DNA of 64,000 bases from Pirellula sp. (GTDB taxonomy: Bacteria > Planctomycetota > Planctomycetia > Pirellulales > PNKZ01), in the NCBI GenBank assembly GCA_013822735.1, contig PNKZ01000003.1, forward strand, positions 124,001-188,000, given 5' to 3'. Both the position numbers and the translations under genes were made by a program. Under the pieces are notes generated by a model. It saw only the letters and a program-made list of their open reading frames with translations, ran no database searches and was not told where the DNA came from. Positions 35,605 through 46,303 of the stretch are shown piece after piece. The stretch's first letter is position 1. Each line of letters begins with the position of its first letter.

Positions 35605-38052
35605 CTACTTATTCAAAAACAGCGAACTCTGAATCACGGCGTGCAGCAATTCACGGAATCCATAATCGGCGCGGGCCGCGTGGGCGACGAGCGCGCGAAG
35701 TTCCTTGCGATCGGCAAAGCCCATGCCTCGCCCGGAGGCGTAGGTCGCGAGCTTCTCGGCCAGTGCGTACGTCGGCACGTCGCGCTTCGCCAAGATCCAT
35801 TGTTTGTAGTCGTTCCAATTCTGGAAGGATACGCCGTCGACGGTTTGGCCCGTCGCATCGACGGCCGGGCCGATCTTCCACGACACATATTTGCCGCCGG
35901 TCAGTTCGCGCGGCGGGCTCTTGAAGTCTTTATTGAGCGAGCGGTAGTTCGCGCGCCACCCTCCCATCACGTCGTAATTCTCGAGCGCAAATCCGGCCGG
36001 GTCGATCAGCTTATGGCAGGCGTTACACGACTCTTGCGAACGATGCTTGGCCAACTGCTCGCGCAAGGTGACCGCGCCCCGAATGTCGGGCTCCACGCCG
36101 GGAACGCCCGGCGGCGGCGGAGGAGGTTCGGTGCCGAGAATGCGCTGTAGTACGTACGCGCCGCGCACAACGGGGGACGTCGTCGTGCCGTTGGCCGAAA
36201 CCTTCAGCACGGCCGCGTGCGTCAAGACGCCGCCGCGATGTTGATCGGGCTTCAGCGACACGCGGCGCAGCTGCGAACCTTCCACGCCGTCGAGACCATA
36301 GTGCCGCGCCAAACGTTCGTTGGCGAACGTCCAATCGGAGTCGATGAAATTCAGCAGACTCAGATTCTTCGTCAGCACCTCGTCAAAGAAACGTTCCGTC
36401 TCCTGCACCATCGCAAACTTGAGCGGTTCGTCGTACTCGGGATAGAGTTGTTTGTCAGGCGTCGTGAAATCGATCTCGCGCAGGTTGAGCCATTGCCCGA
36501 CGAAGTTCTTCGTGAAACGTTGCGCCTTTCCATCGGCAAGCATTCGCTCGGTTTGCGCCCGCAGGACCTTCGGCTGCGCGAGCTCGCCGCGCTTCGCGAC
36601 GGCCAGCAACTCGGCATCGGGGCAGGAGCTCCACAGCAGGTACGAAAGCCGCGCGGCGAGGGCATAGTCGTTCAGCCGGCCCGGCGGTTCGATCAGGTAC
36701 AAAAAGTCGGGGGCACAGAGCACGGCAATCTGCGCGGTGCGAATCGCTTGGGGGAACTTCGCGCCGGCGGCGAGTTCCGCTTCCGCGAGCTTTAAATAGG
36801 GGGCAACGTCCGCGTCGGTCACCGGTCGGCGAAACGCCGCTTCGACGAACGGCGGTAGCAAGCGAGCAATGTCGGCGGCAGGATTCTCCGACTGCACCTG
36901 ATAGTTCGGCTTGTACCAACTCTCTTTGCGATGCCGTTCGTTGCCGATGTCGATCGGCGTGAGATCGCCGAAGCGGAGCTTGTGGCCGCGACCGGGATAT
37001 TCTTCCGCGAGCGGCCCTTCGATTTCGATGCGGGCGAGCGCCAGGCCCGGCCCTGCGAAGGTGTCGGCCTTGCCGTTGACGTCGTTATAGTTGTTGTTGA
37101 GGCCGGGGGCGAAGAGCCGAATGGTGTCGCCCCGACCGAGATAGCCGACGAACTCCTGCGTTTGCAGGTCGCCGGGGAGCGCGTCGAAGTAGCCGTAGAG
37201 CGTCGACGATTTGTTGAATGAGTCGGGCCCGAGATAGACGCCGTAGGTGATCGCCTTCGGCGAGTTGTGGGCCGCGGCGACGATGCGAATGCGGTAGCGC
37301 CCCGCGGCGCGGGCGCGAAGTTCGTGCACTTTGAACGCCGGATAGTTGCCGTCGTAGAAGACGACGACCGCGCCGTCTTGGCGCTTGGTCCACGACTTGC
37401 CGAGGAACTGTTCGTTGCGCCCGGTGGCGAAGGTGAACGATTCTGTTTTGCTTTCGACGGCCGGGCCCTGCGCGATCGCGTCGTCGAGCGCACGGCCGGC
37501 GGCTTCCATATAGCGCTGCAGTTGCACGGGGGAAATGTCGAGCGCTTCGCCGATGTTGTCGAAACCGTACGCCTTGCCGTCTTCCGGCAACAGCTCTTGC
37601 AGCTCGGTGCGAATGCCGAGCAGATCGTGCAGCGTGTTTTCGTATTCGATGCGGTTGAGCCGGCGGATGACGGTGTGCCCTGCGGCGGCGGAAGCCGTGA
37701 TGAGCGGCTTGCTGAGACCGGCCATCAACGTGTTTTTCGTCGATGTCGGGAGCGGCGGCATGTCGGCCGGCGGCATTTCGCCCGAGGCGATCCGATCGAA
37801 CACGCGAACCCACTTCGCCAAGTGCCCCGGCTTTGCAAGATCGACGCCGAGCTTTTCGAGATCGAGACCTCCTTCGGTCGCCGCGCCGGCGTGGCATTCG
37901 TAGCAATGCGCCTTGAGCAACGGCCGCAGCTCGGCGAATTCGTCGGCGGCGCGAGCGTGCGACGTTGCAAAACTCAGGCACATGACCGCGGCCAACGCCA
38001 GGTGACCGAGCGCGCCGGCAAGTGAATCGGCGGAAGGGAGGGGTCGAAGCAT
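35605..38052 (-). CDS. PSCyt1/DUF1587/DUF1592/DUF1588/DUF1585 secreted cytochrome-like protein
   Basis: This 815-residue protein starts at the ATG at 38052, where a signal peptide begins (LGHLALAAVMCLSFATSHARAAD lies within 15-37). The planctomycete cytochrome motif HCYECH is at 49-54 (Cys50, Cys53, His54). The DUF1587 region follows (RRLNRIEYENTLHDLLGI), then carbohydrate-binding-like beta-strands (about 190-380), DUF1592 (AARLSYLLWSSCPD), DUF1588 with a second CNACH near 674, and DUF1585 at the C-terminus. The family is thought to be extracytoplasmic and haem-binding; its reaction is unknown. It is cotranscribed with the DUF1552 gene. The GTGCGC-rich repeat copy B lies directly upstream. 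Confidence 0.93.
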   Translation of the reverse strand: MLRPLPSADSLAGALGHLALAAVMCLSFATSHARAADEFAELRPLLKAHCYECHAGAATEGGLDLEKLGVDLAKPGHLAKWVRVFDRIASGEMPPADMPPLPTSTKNTLMAGLSKPLITASAAAGHTVIRRLNRIEYENTLHDLLGIRTELQELLPEDGKAYGFDNIGEALDISPVQLQRYMEAAGRALDDAIAQGPAVESKTESFTFATGRNEQFLGKSWTKRQDGAVVVFYDGNYPAFKVHELRARAAGRYRIRIVAAAHNSPKAITYGVYLGPDSFNKSSTLYGYFDALPGDLQTQEFVGYLGRGDTIRLFAPGLNNNYNDVNGKADTFAGPGLALARIEIEGPLAEEYPGRGHKLRFGDLTPIDIGNERHRKESWYKPNYQVQSENPAADIARLLPPFVEAAFRRPVTDADVAPYLKLAEAELAAGAKFPQAIRTAQIAVLCAPDFLYLIEPPGRLNDYALAARLSYLLWSSCPDAELLAVAKRGELAQPKVLRAQTERMLADGKAQRFTKNFVGQWLNLREIDFTTPDKQLYPEYDEPLKFAMVQETERFFDEVLTKNLSLLNFIDSDWTFANERLARHYGLDGVEGSQLRRVSLKPDQHRGGVLTHAAVLKVSANGTTTSPVVRGAYVLQRILGTEPPPPPPGVPGVEPDIRGAVTLREQLAKHRSQESCNACHKLIDPAGFALENYDVMGGWRANYRSLNKDFKSPPRELTGGKYVSWKIGPAVDATGQTVDGVSFQNWNDYKQWILAKRDVPTYALAEKLATYASGRGMGFADRKELRALVAHAARADYGFRELLHAVIQSSLFLNK

Positions 38053-38307
38053 CGGGGCGTCGGAAGGTGTGGGGGTGAGTCTTTCAGTATAACGATCGAG
38101 CGTGACGGGCCTAAACGAGATCCCTTCGCCGTCGCCTGCAAAAGGGTCCGACGTTCCATTTATTGCGCGCATGCCGCATTTCAGGCCCGTTTTCGTGCGC
38201 CGGAGTGCGTATTTGCTGCGCGCTGCGCCCGATGCCGCCTGCCGCAAAGTGCGCGGTCGCGGCGGTTTCGCGCACTCGGTGGAGCCATGCGTCGGCCGCA
38301 GCGCGCC

Positions 38308-38598
38308 GCCGGCGGCAAATGTTATTGATGCGCGAATCGGGAATCGACGTAAGTGGTCGAACCATACGACCGCTCGTGCGCACATCGTCCGGCACGTTGT
38401 GCGCTCCCTTGTTGGTAAGCGCTCCGACGCGCACTCGTAGGGTCCGGTGGTGCGCATTCCGGCGAGTTAGTGCGCGGGACTTACGTCGATTTTGGAGCGC
38501 CGACGACATGGAAGCTCGGGAACAGGGGATACGTTAAAGAACCACCCTGCATTATCCCCGAACCGCCGGCCCGATTTCCAGAGAAGTTTTGGCCGGCC
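38308..38598. repeat. GTGCGC-rich dispersed intergenic repeat, copy B
   Basis: This is the counterpart of 3241-3531, at a constant offset of 35067 bases. The 150-base core (38342-38491) has the same perfect 13-base terminal inverted repeats at 38342-38354 and 38479-38491, plus the same run of GTGCGC/GCGCAC words. The conserved GCATTATCCC block starts at 38549 and ends with GGCCGGCC at 38591-38598. The rest of the gap (38053-38668) has no gene; TGCGC words continue left to about 38165. As in copy A, a minus-strand gene for a secreted protein starts on its left. Confidence 0.8.
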
Positions 38599-38629
38599 TC
38601 GAAATGGCGCATCCGCGTCAGATTTCCGG

Positions 38630-38658
38630 TTAGCCCCCGGTCGGCGACCGGGGGCTAA
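38630..38658. repeat. TTAGCCCCCGG palindrome, single hairpin
   Basis: This is a perfect palindrome with 14-base arms around one central G: TTAGCCCCCGGTCG (38630-38643) and its complement (38645-38658). It lies 11 bases beyond the gltD stop (38669) and may end the lysR-gltBD transcript. The same left half recurs at 50139. Confidence 0.75.
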
Positions 38659-38668
38659 GTATTGCGCG

Positions 38669-40159
38669 TTACCGCGCGGCGAAGTCGCCGGCGTGGGTGC
38701 TGGGCAAATGGGTGACGCCCATCAGGTGCTTGTCGACCGAGCGGGCCGCTTCGCGGCCTTCGTGGATGGCCCAGACGACGAGCGATTGGCCGCGACGGGT
38801 ATCGCCGGCGGCGAACACGCCGTCGACGCTCGTGCGGTACTCGGCGTCGCACTTGATGTTGCCGCGCGGGTCGAGCTCGAGGCCGAGGTCTTTGATCGGG
38901 CCGGGCTTTTCCGGTCCGACGAAGCCCATCGCCAAGAGCGCGAGTTGGCAGGGGAATTCCTTTTCGCTTCCCGGCACTTCGCGGAACTTGTGTTGGCCGT
39001 TTTCCTGGTACCACTCGATCGTGCAGGTCGTCAGGCTTTGCACGTTGCCCTCGGCATCTCCCTTGAATTCCTTCGTGAGGATGCTGAAGTGCCGGTCGCA
39101 ACCTTCTTCGTGCGACGAGCTCGTGCGGAGCATCATCGTCCAATAAGGCCACGGCGAATGGACCGGGCGATCTTTCGCGCGGGGGAAGTAGCCGAGATCC
39201 GGCGGCTGCGGCAGGAGCTCGAACTGCGTGACGCTGGCGGCGCCGTGACGATTCGAGGTGCCGGTGCAGTCGCTGCCGGTGTCGCCGCCGCCGATGATGA
39301 CGACGTGCTTATCCTTGGCCGTGATCGAAACGTCGGAGGGGATGACGTCTCCTTGGTTGCGCTTGTTCTGCTGCGGCAAGAACTCCATGGCGAAGTACAC
39401 GCCCTTGAGGTTGCGGCCGGGGATCGGCAGATCGCGCGGGGCGGTGGAGCCGCCGCAAAGGAGAATGGCGTCGAAGTCATCGCGGAGCTTCTGCGTCGGC
39501 ACGTTCACGCCGATGTTCGCATTGCACTGGAACTTCACCCCTTCGGCTTCCATCTGCGCCACGCGGCGGAGGACCTTGGCTTTTTCGAGCTTGAAGTCGG
39601 GGATGCCGTACATGAGCAAGCCGCCCGGACGATCGGCCCGTTCGAAGACGGTGACCTCGTGGCCGGCGCGATTGAGCTGCTGGGCCGCGGCGAGGCCGGC
39701 GGGGCCGCTGCCGACGACGGCGACTTTCTTCCCCGTGCGCTCGGTGGGCGGCTCGGGCACGATCCAACCTTCGGCAAAGCCGCGGTCGGCAATGGTCATT
39801 TCGATTTCTTTGATCGCGACCGGATCTTCGTTGATGCCGAGCACGCAGGCGTTTTCACACGGCGCCGGGCAGACGCGGCCGGTGAATTCCGGGAAGTTGT
39901 TCGTGCTGTGCAGTCGGCTGAGCGCCTCTTGCCATTGGCCGCGATACACGAGGTCGTTCCAGTCGGGAATGATGTTCCCGAGCGGGCAGCCGGTGTGGCA
40001 AAACGGGATGCCGCAATCCATGCAGCGCGCGCCTTGCGTTTTCAGCTCCGCTTCCGGGAGCAGCACCATGAACTCTTTGAAATGCTTGACGCGCTCGTCC
40101 GGCGGTTGGTTGCCGTGATGCTTGCGACCATGCTTCAAGAAACCCTTAACATCACCCAC
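38669..40159 (-). CDS. gltD: Glutamate synthase (NADPH) small subunit
   Basis: This 496-residue protein supplies electrons from NADPH to the large subunit for glutamate formation. The N-terminal iron-sulfur region has Cys46, Cys49, Cys54, Cys58 ([14 protein letters not shown]) and Cys97, Cys101, Cys105 (CPAPCENAC). The FAD loop [14 protein letters not shown] is near 149-162, and the NADPH loop [13 protein letters not shown] near 288-300. All are intact and the length is normal. The start overlaps the end of gltB by 8 bases, so the two are translationally coupled. The palindrome at 38630-38658 follows the stop. Confidence 0.97.
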   Translation of the reverse strand: MGDVKGFLKHGRKHHGNQPPDERVKHFKEFMVLLPEAELKTQGARCMDCGIPFCHTGCPLGNIIPDWNDLVYRGQWQEALSRLHSTNNFPEFTGRVCPAPCENACVLGINEDPVAIKEIEMTIADRGFAEGWIVPEPPTERTGKKVAVVGSGPAGLAAAQQLNRAGHEVTVFERADRPGGLLMYGIPDFKLEKAKVLRRVAQMEAEGVKFQCNANIGVNVPTQKLRDDFDAILLCGGSTAPRDLPIPGRNLKGVYFAMEFLPQQNKRNQGDVIPSDVSITAKDKHVVIIGGGDTGSDCTGTSNRHGAASVTQFELLPQPPDLGYFPRAKDRPVHSPWPYWTMMLRTSSSHEEGCDRHFSILTKEFKGDAEGNVQSLTTCTIEWYQENGQHKFREVPGSEKEFPCQLALLAMGFVGPEKPGPIKDLGLELDPRGNIKCDAEYRTSVDGVFAAGDTRRGQSLVVWAIHEGREAARSVDKHLMGVTHLPSTHAGDFAAR

Positions 40160-43100
40160 GCGACACCTCCGCTAGCTCCGCGGCCGGTTTGCCCGACGCC
40201 GCTTCTTTTTCTTTATGCATTTCTGCCAAGGCCCGTTTGTAATCGACGGGCATCACCTTGACGAACTTTGACTTCAGCGTGTCCCAGTTTTCGACGACTT
40301 CCGTCGCCAATTCACTCGACGTGAATTCGGCGTGGCGTCGGATGAGACGCAAGACTTCCTTTTCGTCGGCCGGAGTCATCGACTCGAGCTCGACCATTTC
40401 CTTGTTCACACGGACGGGGAACGACCCGTTGCGATCGAGCACGTAGGCGATGCCGCCGCTCATGCCGGCTGCGAAGTTGCGACCGGTGGGGCCGAGAATC
40501 ACCGCGGTGCCGCCGGTCATGTATTCGCAGCCGTGATCGCCGACGCCTTCGACGACCGCTTTCGCGCCGGAATTGCGGACGCAGAAGCGTTCGCCGGCGA
40601 TGCCGTTGAGATAAACTTCGCCGCTCGTGGCGCCGTAGAGCACGACGTTGCCGGCGATGATGTTGTCTTGCGGCTTGAACGTGCTGACGCGGTTCGGCCG
40701 GACGATGATCTTGCCGCCGGAAAGGCCCTTGCCGCAGTAGTCGTTGACGTCGCCTTCGATGCGAATGGTGACGCCGGGTACTGCGAAGGCGCCGATGCTC
40801 TGACCGGCGGTGCCGGTGAAGTTGAGCTGGATCGTGTCTTCGGGGAGGCCCTTGGCGCCGTGGTGGCGCGTGACCTCGCTGGAGAGGATCGTGCAAGCCG
40901 TGCGGTTGACGTTTTTGATCGGCAAGTTGAGCGTGACCGGCTTGCCGTCTTTGATCGCCGCTTGGCATTGCGGCACGAGGGTCGTCATGTCGAGCGACCG
41001 TTCGATGCCGTGGTCTTGCGTCTCGGCGCAGAACGTTTTGATGTGCGGCGGCACGGCCGGCTTGTGCAGCATTTCGCTGAAGTCGAGCCCGCGGGCCTTC
41101 CAGTGGTCGACGGCCTTCTTCGAGTCGAGCAGGTCGACCCGGCCGACCATCTCGTTGATGGTGCGGAAGCCGAGCGAGGCCATGATTTCTCGCAACCCTT
41201 CGGCGACGAGGAAGAAGTAGTTGACCACGTGCTCCGGTTGGCCGGTGAACTTCGCACGCAGGCTCGGGTCTTGCGTGGCGATGCCGACCGGGCAGGTGTT
41301 CAAGTGACACTTGCGCATCATGATGCAACCGAGCGTGACGAGCGACGCCGTGGCGATGCCCCACTCTTCGGCGCCGAGCAAGGCGGCGATTGCCACGTCG
41401 CGCGGGGTGCGGAGCTGACCGTCGGTCTGCACGATGATGCGGCCGCGGAGATCGTTCTTTACGAGCACCTGATGGGTTTCGGCGAGGCCGAGTTCCCACG
41501 GAATGCCCGCATGCTTCACCGAGGTGAGGGGTGAAGCGCCGGTGCCGCCGTCGTAGCCGGAGATGAGGACGACGTCGGACTTGCCTTTTGCGACGCCTGC
41601 AGCCACCGTGCCGACGCCGACTTCGGCGACCAGCTTCACGCTCACGCGGGCATGGTGGTTCGAATTCTTCAGATCGTGGATGAGCTGCGCAAGATCTTCG
41701 ATGGAGTAAATATCGTGATGCGGCGGCGGCGAGATCAGGCCGACGCCCGGCGTGCTGTGGCGAATGCGGCCGATTTCCTTGTCGATCTTATGACCGGGGA
41801 GCTGGCCTCCTTCGCCCGGCTTCGCGCCCTGGGCCATCTTGATCTGCAACTCTTGCGCGTGCACCAAGTAGTTGCTGGTGACGCCGAAGCGTCCGCTGGC
41901 GACTTGCTTGATGGCGCTGTTGAGGTTGTCGCCGTTGGCTTGCGGCAGATAGCGAACCGGGTCTTCGCCACCTTCGCCGGTGTTGCTCTTGCCGCCGATG
42001 CGGTTCATCGCCACGGCCAGCGTTTCGTGCGCTTCCTTCGAGATGGAGCCGTACGACATCGCGCCGGTCGCGAAGCGTTTGACGATCTCCTTCGCCTCTT
42101 CCACCTCTTCCAGCGGAACGGGCGTGGTCCCCTTCTTGAATTCCAGGAGGCCGCGGAGCGTCAGCAGTTGGCGCTCTTGGTGATCGATCAGATCGCAGAA
42201 CCGCTTGAACTCTTCGCGGCTGTTGAGGCGCGTGGAGAGTTGCAGCTTGGCAATGGTTTCGGGATTGAAGAGGTGCGCCTCGCCTTTGCGGCGCCAAGCG
42301 TATTGGCCGCCGACGTCGAGCTCGAGCGTTTCCGGCACTTTCGTGCGCGGGAAGGCGTGCTCGTGCATCTTCAGCACTTCTTCGGTGATGGTCTCGATAC
42401 CGACCCCTTGGATGCGGCTGGCGGTGCGCGTGAAGTATTCGTCGATGAACTCGCGGTTCAGACCGATGGCTTCGAAGATCTGCGCGCCGCGGTAACTTTG
42501 CAGCGTGCTGATGCCCATCTTCGACGCGACCTTGAGCAGGCCTTTGCCGACGGCCTTGATGTAGTTCTTCTCGAGCTTCTCGGCCGGGATGTCGGCCGGC
42601 AGTTGCCCTTCGCGCTGCATCTGGTGAATTGTGTCGAACGCGAGGTACGGGTTCATCGCTCCGGCGCCGTAGGCCGAGAGCAGGCAGAAGTGGTGCACTT
42701 CGCGCGCGTCGCCCGTTTCGACGATGAGGCCGCAGCGCATCCGGTCTTTGCCGCGGATGAGGTGATGATGCACGGCGCTCACCGCGAGCAAGGCCGGAAT
42801 CGGAGCCTTCTCGCGAGATACGCCGCGGTCGGAAAGAATGACGAGCGTTGCGCCGTCGGCAATGGCTTGCGTGACTTCGGCGCGAATGTCTTCGATGCGC
42901 TTCCGCATTCCTTCGGCCCCTTCGGCGGCCGGGAAGAGCGTGGAAACGGTGTAGCTCTTAAAGCCCGGCTTGTCGATGGCCCGAATCCGCGCGAGTTGCT
43001 CGTTGGTGAGCACCGGCGAATCGAGCCTGAGCAAGCGGGCCTGCTCGGGCGTTTCGGCGAGCAGGTTGCCTTCGCTGCCGATCGTGGTGATGAGCATCGT

Positions 43101-44771
43101 CACGATCTCTTCACGGATCGCGTCGAGCGGCGGGTTGGTGACCTGCGCGAAAAGCTGCTTGAAGTAGTTGTAGATCACTTGCGGACGGCTCGAGAGCACG
43201 GCAATCGGCGTGTCGCTTCCCATCGAGCCGATGGCTTCCATGCCTTCGGCCGCCATCGGCGCCATGAGAATCTTCAGGTCTTCCAGCGAGTAGCCGAAGG
43301 CCCGTTGTTGCTGGCGCAGGGCATCGTGCGATTGGCCGTTGGCGCCCGGAGCGTGGCCGTTCGAACCGTTCTTGCCGTAGTCTTTCACCTTCGGCAGATC
43401 GTCGAGCTTGAGTTGTTTCTCGGTGATCCACTGCCGATACGGATGCCGCGTCGCCAGCGCGTTCTTCGCTTCTTCGTCGGCGATGATGCGCCCTTGTTGG
43501 GTGTCGACCAAGAACATGCGGCCCGGCCGGAGGCGACCCTTGCTCTCGACTTCTTCCGGCGGGATATCGAGCACGCCGGCTTCCGAGGCCATGATGACCC
43601 AGCCCTTTTTCGTGATCCAATACCGGCTCGGGCGGAGCCCGTTGCGATCGAGCGTAGCGCCCATGATCACGCCGTCGGTAAACGCCATCGAGGCGGGGCC
43701 GTCCCACGGCTCCATCAGGCAGGCCTTGAATTCGTAGTAGGCCTTGCGCTCGTCGCTCATGCTCTCATGACCGGCCCACGGCTCGGGCACCATCATGCTC
43801 ATGGCTTCCGGCAGCGAACGGCCGGTGACCACGAGGAGCTCGAGCACGTTGTCGAAGTTGGCCGAGTCGGAGCCGCCGGTCGTGTAGATCGGCAGCACTT
43901 TGTGTAGGTCGGGCCCGTACTTCTCGCTGGCCAGCAAACTTTGCCGAGCGCGCATCCAGTTGACGTTGCCGCGGAGCGTGTTGATTTCGCCGTTGTGCGC
44001 CAAATAGCGGAACGGATGCGCAAGGTCCCACGTCGGGAAGGTGTTCGTGCTGTAGCGTTGATGCACCAACGCCAAAGCCGACACGAAGCGTTCGTCGGCC
44101 AGGTCGAGATAGAATCGTTCGACTTGCTCGGCGAGCATCAAGCCCTTGTAGACGATCGTGCGGGTCGACAAGCTCGGCAGGTAGCAATACTTCTTCTGCG
44201 TCAGCTTGCTGTCGTACACGGCCACTTCGAGCCGTTTGCGAATCACGAACAGCTTCCATTCGAGCATGTCGGCCGGCGTGTTCTTGCCGCGAGCGATGAA
44301 GATCTGCTTCATCACCGGTTCGACGTCGCGGGCGCTCCAGCCGATATGTTCGTTGTCGACCGGCACGTCGCGCCAGCCCAGCAGAGTTTGCCCTTCTTCG
44401 GTGATGAACTTTTCCAACAGATCGACGCAGAACTTGCGCTCTGCTTCGTCGTTCGGGAGGAAGACGAAGCCGATGCCGTATTCGCCCGGTGCCGGAAGCT
44501 TGAAGCCGGATTCTTCCGCTTTGGCGGCGAAGAAGTCGTGCGGAATTTGCGTAATGATGCCGGCGCCGTCGCCGGTGAGCGGATCGCAGCCCGTGGCGCC
44601 GCGATGGGTGAGATTAACGAGAATCTCCAAGCCGCGGCGCACGATCTCGTGGCTCTTGCGACCTTGGATATCGACGACGAAGCCGACGCCGCAGGCATCG
44701 TGCTCGTTGTCGGGGTCGTAGAGACCTTCGCGCGGCGGCAGGCCGCCTTGGTTGATGAGGGGGTTATTCAT
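40152..44771 (-). CDS. gltB: Glutamate synthase large subunit
   Basis: This 1539-residue enzyme makes two glutamates from glutamine and 2-oxoglutarate. I chose the ATG at 44771 because AGGAG lies about 9 bases upstream and because it leaves a 26-residue propeptide ([10 protein letters not shown] onward) before the nucleophile Cys27 in EHDACGVGF; family members are cleaved there. The domains in order are class II amidotransferase, central domain, FMN-binding synthase domain (with [11 protein letters not shown]) and the C-terminal beta-helix. The 3Fe-4S cluster cysteines are in CHLNTCPVG near residue 1155. It lies 58 bases after the stop of a LysR gene and overlaps gltD by 8 bases. Confidence 0.97.
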   Translation of the reverse strand: MNNPLINQGGLPPREGLYDPDNEHDACGVGFVVDIQGRKSHEIVRRGLEILVNLTHRGATGCDPLTGDGAGIITQIPHDFFAAKAEESGFKLPAPGEYGIGFVFLPNDEAERKFCVDLLEKFITEEGQTLLGWRDVPVDNEHIGWSARDVEPVMKQIFIARGKNTPADMLEWKLFVIRKRLEVAVYDSKLTQKKYCYLPSLSTRTIVYKGLMLAEQVERFYLDLADERFVSALALVHQRYSTNTFPTWDLAHPFRYLAHNGEINTLRGNVNWMRARQSLLASEKYGPDLHKVLPIYTTGGSDSANFDNVLELLVVTGRSLPEAMSMMVPEPWAGHESMSDERKAYYEFKACLMEPWDGPASMAFTDGVIMGATLDRNGLRPSRYWITKKGWVIMASEAGVLDIPPEEVESKGRLRPGRMFLVDTQQGRIIADEEAKNALATRHPYRQWITEKQLKLDDLPKVKDYGKNGSNGHAPGANGQSHDALRQQQRAFGYSLEDLKILMAPMAAEGMEAIGSMGSDTPIAVLSSRPQVIYNYFKQLFAQVTNPPLDAIREEIVTMLITTIGSEGNLLAETPEQARLLRLDSPVLTNEQLARIRAIDKPGFKSYTVSTLFPAAEGAEGMRKRIEDIRAEVTQAIADGATLVILSDRGVSREKAPIPALLAVSAVHHHLIRGKDRMRCGLIVETGDAREVHHFCLLSAYGAGAMNPYLAFDTIHQMQREGQLPADIPAEKLEKNYIKAVGKGLLKVASKMGISTLQSYRGAQIFEAIGLNREFIDEYFTRTASRIQGVGIETITEEVLKMHEHAFPRTKVPETLELDVGGQYAWRRKGEAHLFNPETIAKLQLSTRLNSREEFKRFCDLIDHQERQLLTLRGLLEFKKGTTPVPLEEVEEAKEIVKRFATGAMSYGSISKEAHETLAVAMNRIGGKSNTGEGGEDPVRYLPQANGDNLNSAIKQVASGRFGVTSNYLVHAQELQIKMAQGAKPGEGGQLPGHKIDKEIGRIRHSTPGVGLISPPPHHDIYSIEDLAQLIHDLKNSNHHARVSVKLVAEVGVGTVAAGVAKGKSDVVLISGYDGGTGASPLTSVKHAGIPWELGLAETHQVLVKNDLRGRIIVQTDGQLRTPRDVAIAALLGAEEWGIATASLVTLGCIMMRKCHLNTCPVGIATQDPSLRAKFTGQPEHVVNYFFLVAEGLREIMASLGFRTINEMVGRVDLLDSKKAVDHWKARGLDFSEMLHKPAVPPHIKTFCAETQDHGIERSLDMTTLVPQCQAAIKDGKPVTLNLPIKNVNRTACTILSSEVTRHHGAKGLPEDTIQLNFTGTAGQSIGAFAVPGVTIRIEGDVNDYCGKGLSGGKIIVRPNRVSTFKPQDNIIAGNVVLYGATSGEVYLNGIAGERFCVRNSGAKAVVEGVGDHGCEYMTGGTAVILGPTGRNFAAGMSGGIAYVLDRNGSFPVRVNKEMVELESMTPADEKEVLRLIRRHAEFTSSELATEVVENWDTLKSKFVKVMPVDYKRALAEMHKEKEAASGKPAAELAEVSRG

Positions 44772-44829
44772 GAGACGACGCTCCTGCATTGCGGCGGCTA
44801 GCACGTTCGGCTGCGCGCCCGGACATTTG

Positions 44830-45939
44830 TTAGACGGAAGTTGTTTTGGAGGTGGCGGCGTGCGAGGCGCCGTTGCGTGAGCCGGTTTCGCCGCGTGAAC
44901 CGTTTTCAGTGCGTGAGCCGTTCTCACTGCGTGAACCGTTGCCGTTACGGGCATGAAGTGTTGCGGCTTCAGCGGCCGGTTCGGCCGCCGTCGTCGAAGA
45001 CGACGCGAGCGTCCCGTCGGTTCGGCCCGCGCGTTGCAAGTGTTCCATGAGGCGTTGGGCGGTGACGCTAAGCTCCTTGCCGCGCCGGACGATAATTCCC
45101 AGCGGCCGAACCAGTTCTTCGGTGTCGAGCGGCACGCTCACGAGCGTACCCGCATCCACTTCGCGGCGAATCGTCGGCTCGGGCAGGAGCGATACGCCGG
45201 TATTGATCTCGACGGCGCGCTTGATGGTCTCGACGTTGTCGAACTCCATCTGCACGATCACTTCGGCATGGTGCTGATTGAGCACGCGGTCGATCTCGCG
45301 GCGGATCGTCAGGTCGCCGTCGAAGGCCACCATCTGATGTCCGTGCAGTTCGTTGATCGCGATCTTCGGACGATGCGCCAGCGGATGCTGCGGAGCGCAG
45401 GCCAGCACCATCTTCTCTTCGCGCCAAGCGATGGCGTCGATCGTGCGCGACGATTTCGGGTAGCTCACCAAGCCGATGTCCGCGACGTCGTCCTCGACGC
45501 TTTCGTACACACGGTGCGGATGCAAGTATTCGAGCCGAACGTTCGCCTTGGGAAAGGCGCTCATGAACGACGAGATATAGTCGGCCATCAAGTGCAGGCC
45601 GACGGAGTAGATCGCCGCCACGCGCACGCGCCCGATCACCTCTTGATGCATCGTGCGGACTTTGTCTTCCAGGGCGAAATAGCGCGCGACGATATCCCGG
45701 CACTGCGAATAGAACAGGTCTCCCTCGGGCGTCAGGACGAAGGGGCGCTTCGAGCGATCGATCAGCCGGACGCCGAGATGATCTTCCAGCTGTTGCACGA
45801 GCTGGCTGGCGCCCGATTGCGAAATGCTATTTTCGTCGGCCGCGCGCGAGAAGCTGCGCTGCTGGACGACGTCGCAAAACACTTTGAGGGCTTTAAGTTG
45901 CACGGCAATCCGAGGGCGATGCGGAGGGGCTTGGAGCAT
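44830..45939 (-). CDS. LysR-type regulator with a repetitive C-terminal tail, upstream of gltBD
   Basis: This 369-residue protein has the LysR winged helix-turn-helix at about 15-75 ([20 protein letters not shown]) and the effector-binding domain at about 100-305. Residues about 310-369 form an extra low-complexity tail with [18 protein letters not shown] hexapeptides encoded by four 18-base repeats. Normal LysR proteins end near residue 305. It runs in the same direction as gltB and ends 58 bases before it, unlike Bacillus gltC, which diverges from its target. It is probably a regulator of glutamate synthase and might be cotranscribed with it. No good ribosome site precedes the ATG at 45939. 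Confidence 0.9.
   Translation of the reverse strand: MLQAPPHRPRIAVQLKALKVFCDVVQQRSFSRAADENSISQSGASQLVQQLEDHLGVRLIDRSKRPFVLTPEGDLFYSQCRDIVARYFALEDKVRTMHQEVIGRVRVAAIYSVGLHLMADYISSFMSAFPKANVRLEYLHPHRVYESVEDDVADIGLVSYPKSSRTIDAIAWREEKMVLACAPQHPLAHRPKIAINELHGHQMVAFDGDLTIRREIDRVLNQHHAEVIVQMEFDNVETIKRAVEINTGVSLLPEPTIRREVDAGTLVSVPLDTEELVRPLGIIVRRGKELSVTAQRLMEHLQRAGRTDGTLASSSTTAAEPAAEAATLHARNGNGSRSENGSRTENGSRGETGSRNGASHAATSKTTSV
44871..44942. repeat. Four tandem 18-base repeats in the lysR tail
   Basis: The units are at 44871, 44889, 44907 and 44925, each close to CGYYGCGTGARCCGTTTY. They encode the NGSRxE hexapeptides on the minus strand. Exact in-frame units suggest slippage-type copy-number change. 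Confidence 0.8.
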
Positions 45940-46020
45940 GGAAAAATGAATCTGAAAGAAGTGAACTCAGATTCACCGCCACAAATAGTGCGCACGGCTA
46001 CTATTCGACGTTCGGATAAG

Positions 46021-46049
46021 AGCATATTTAGATTTGCTAATAGAGTCAA
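46021..46049 (-). promoter_or_regulatory. Sigma-70-type promoter of lysR (and possibly gltBD)
   Basis: On the minus strand, TTGACT (46049-46044) and TATGCT (46026-46021) are separated by exactly 17 bases. Each hexamer matches the housekeeping consensus at four to five of six positions. It lies about 82 bases before the lysR ATG at 45939, inside an AT-rich stretch. Confidence 0.6.
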
Positions 46050-46207
46050 GAAACTACCATCGCAATATTTGAATTTGCGATCAAACCTGCTAGCACTCGA
46101 TGAAATCTATACCTCTGTATGTAAGTCGAATTGCACCAATAGTTTGCCAAACGCCTTCTGCGGGGCGAATCTCTATAACACCCATGTTTCAACTAGGTAA
46201 AAGCAAA

Positions 46208-46243
46208 ACGGCCGCCGAACCTCGCTGGGGGTTCGGCGGCCGT
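46208..46243 (-). terminator. Rho-independent terminator of the cyclophilin gene
   Basis: ACGGCCGCCGAACC (46208-46221) pairs perfectly with GGTTCGGCGGCCGT (46230-46243). On the minus strand it is followed by TTTGCTTTTA. It lies 60 bases beyond the stop at 46304. Confidence 0.82.
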
Positions 46244-46303
46244 CTGCTGATGGTTGTTGTCGCGGCGCCTCGAGCCGCGGTCGCTTGGTAATCTTAGGGC
46301 GGC

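Larger units (their letters stand above)
45940..46303. other. AT-richer intergenic region with lysR promoter and cyclophilin terminator
   Basis: This stretch has no supported gene. From about 45950 to 46140 it is clearly more AT-rich than the surrounding DNA. It holds the lysR promoter (46021-46049) and a terminator hairpin (46208-46243). Confidence 0.65.

Noticed and set aside
38111-38509. A 132-codon frame on the minus strand in repeat copy B, similar in translation to that of copy A
   Set aside because: Similarity follows from DNA repeat identity. Differences between copies are mostly amino-acid changing and lie in spacer blocks, which does not suggest coding constraint.
38492-40261. Long plus-strand frame opposite gltD
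   Set aside because: gltD on the minus strand has all Fe-S and cofactor motifs; the plus frame is a composition artefact.
41652-43907. A 751-codon plus-strand frame opposite gltB
   Set aside because: Very long, but entirely inside gltB, with no recognisable domain and a shadow-type composition.
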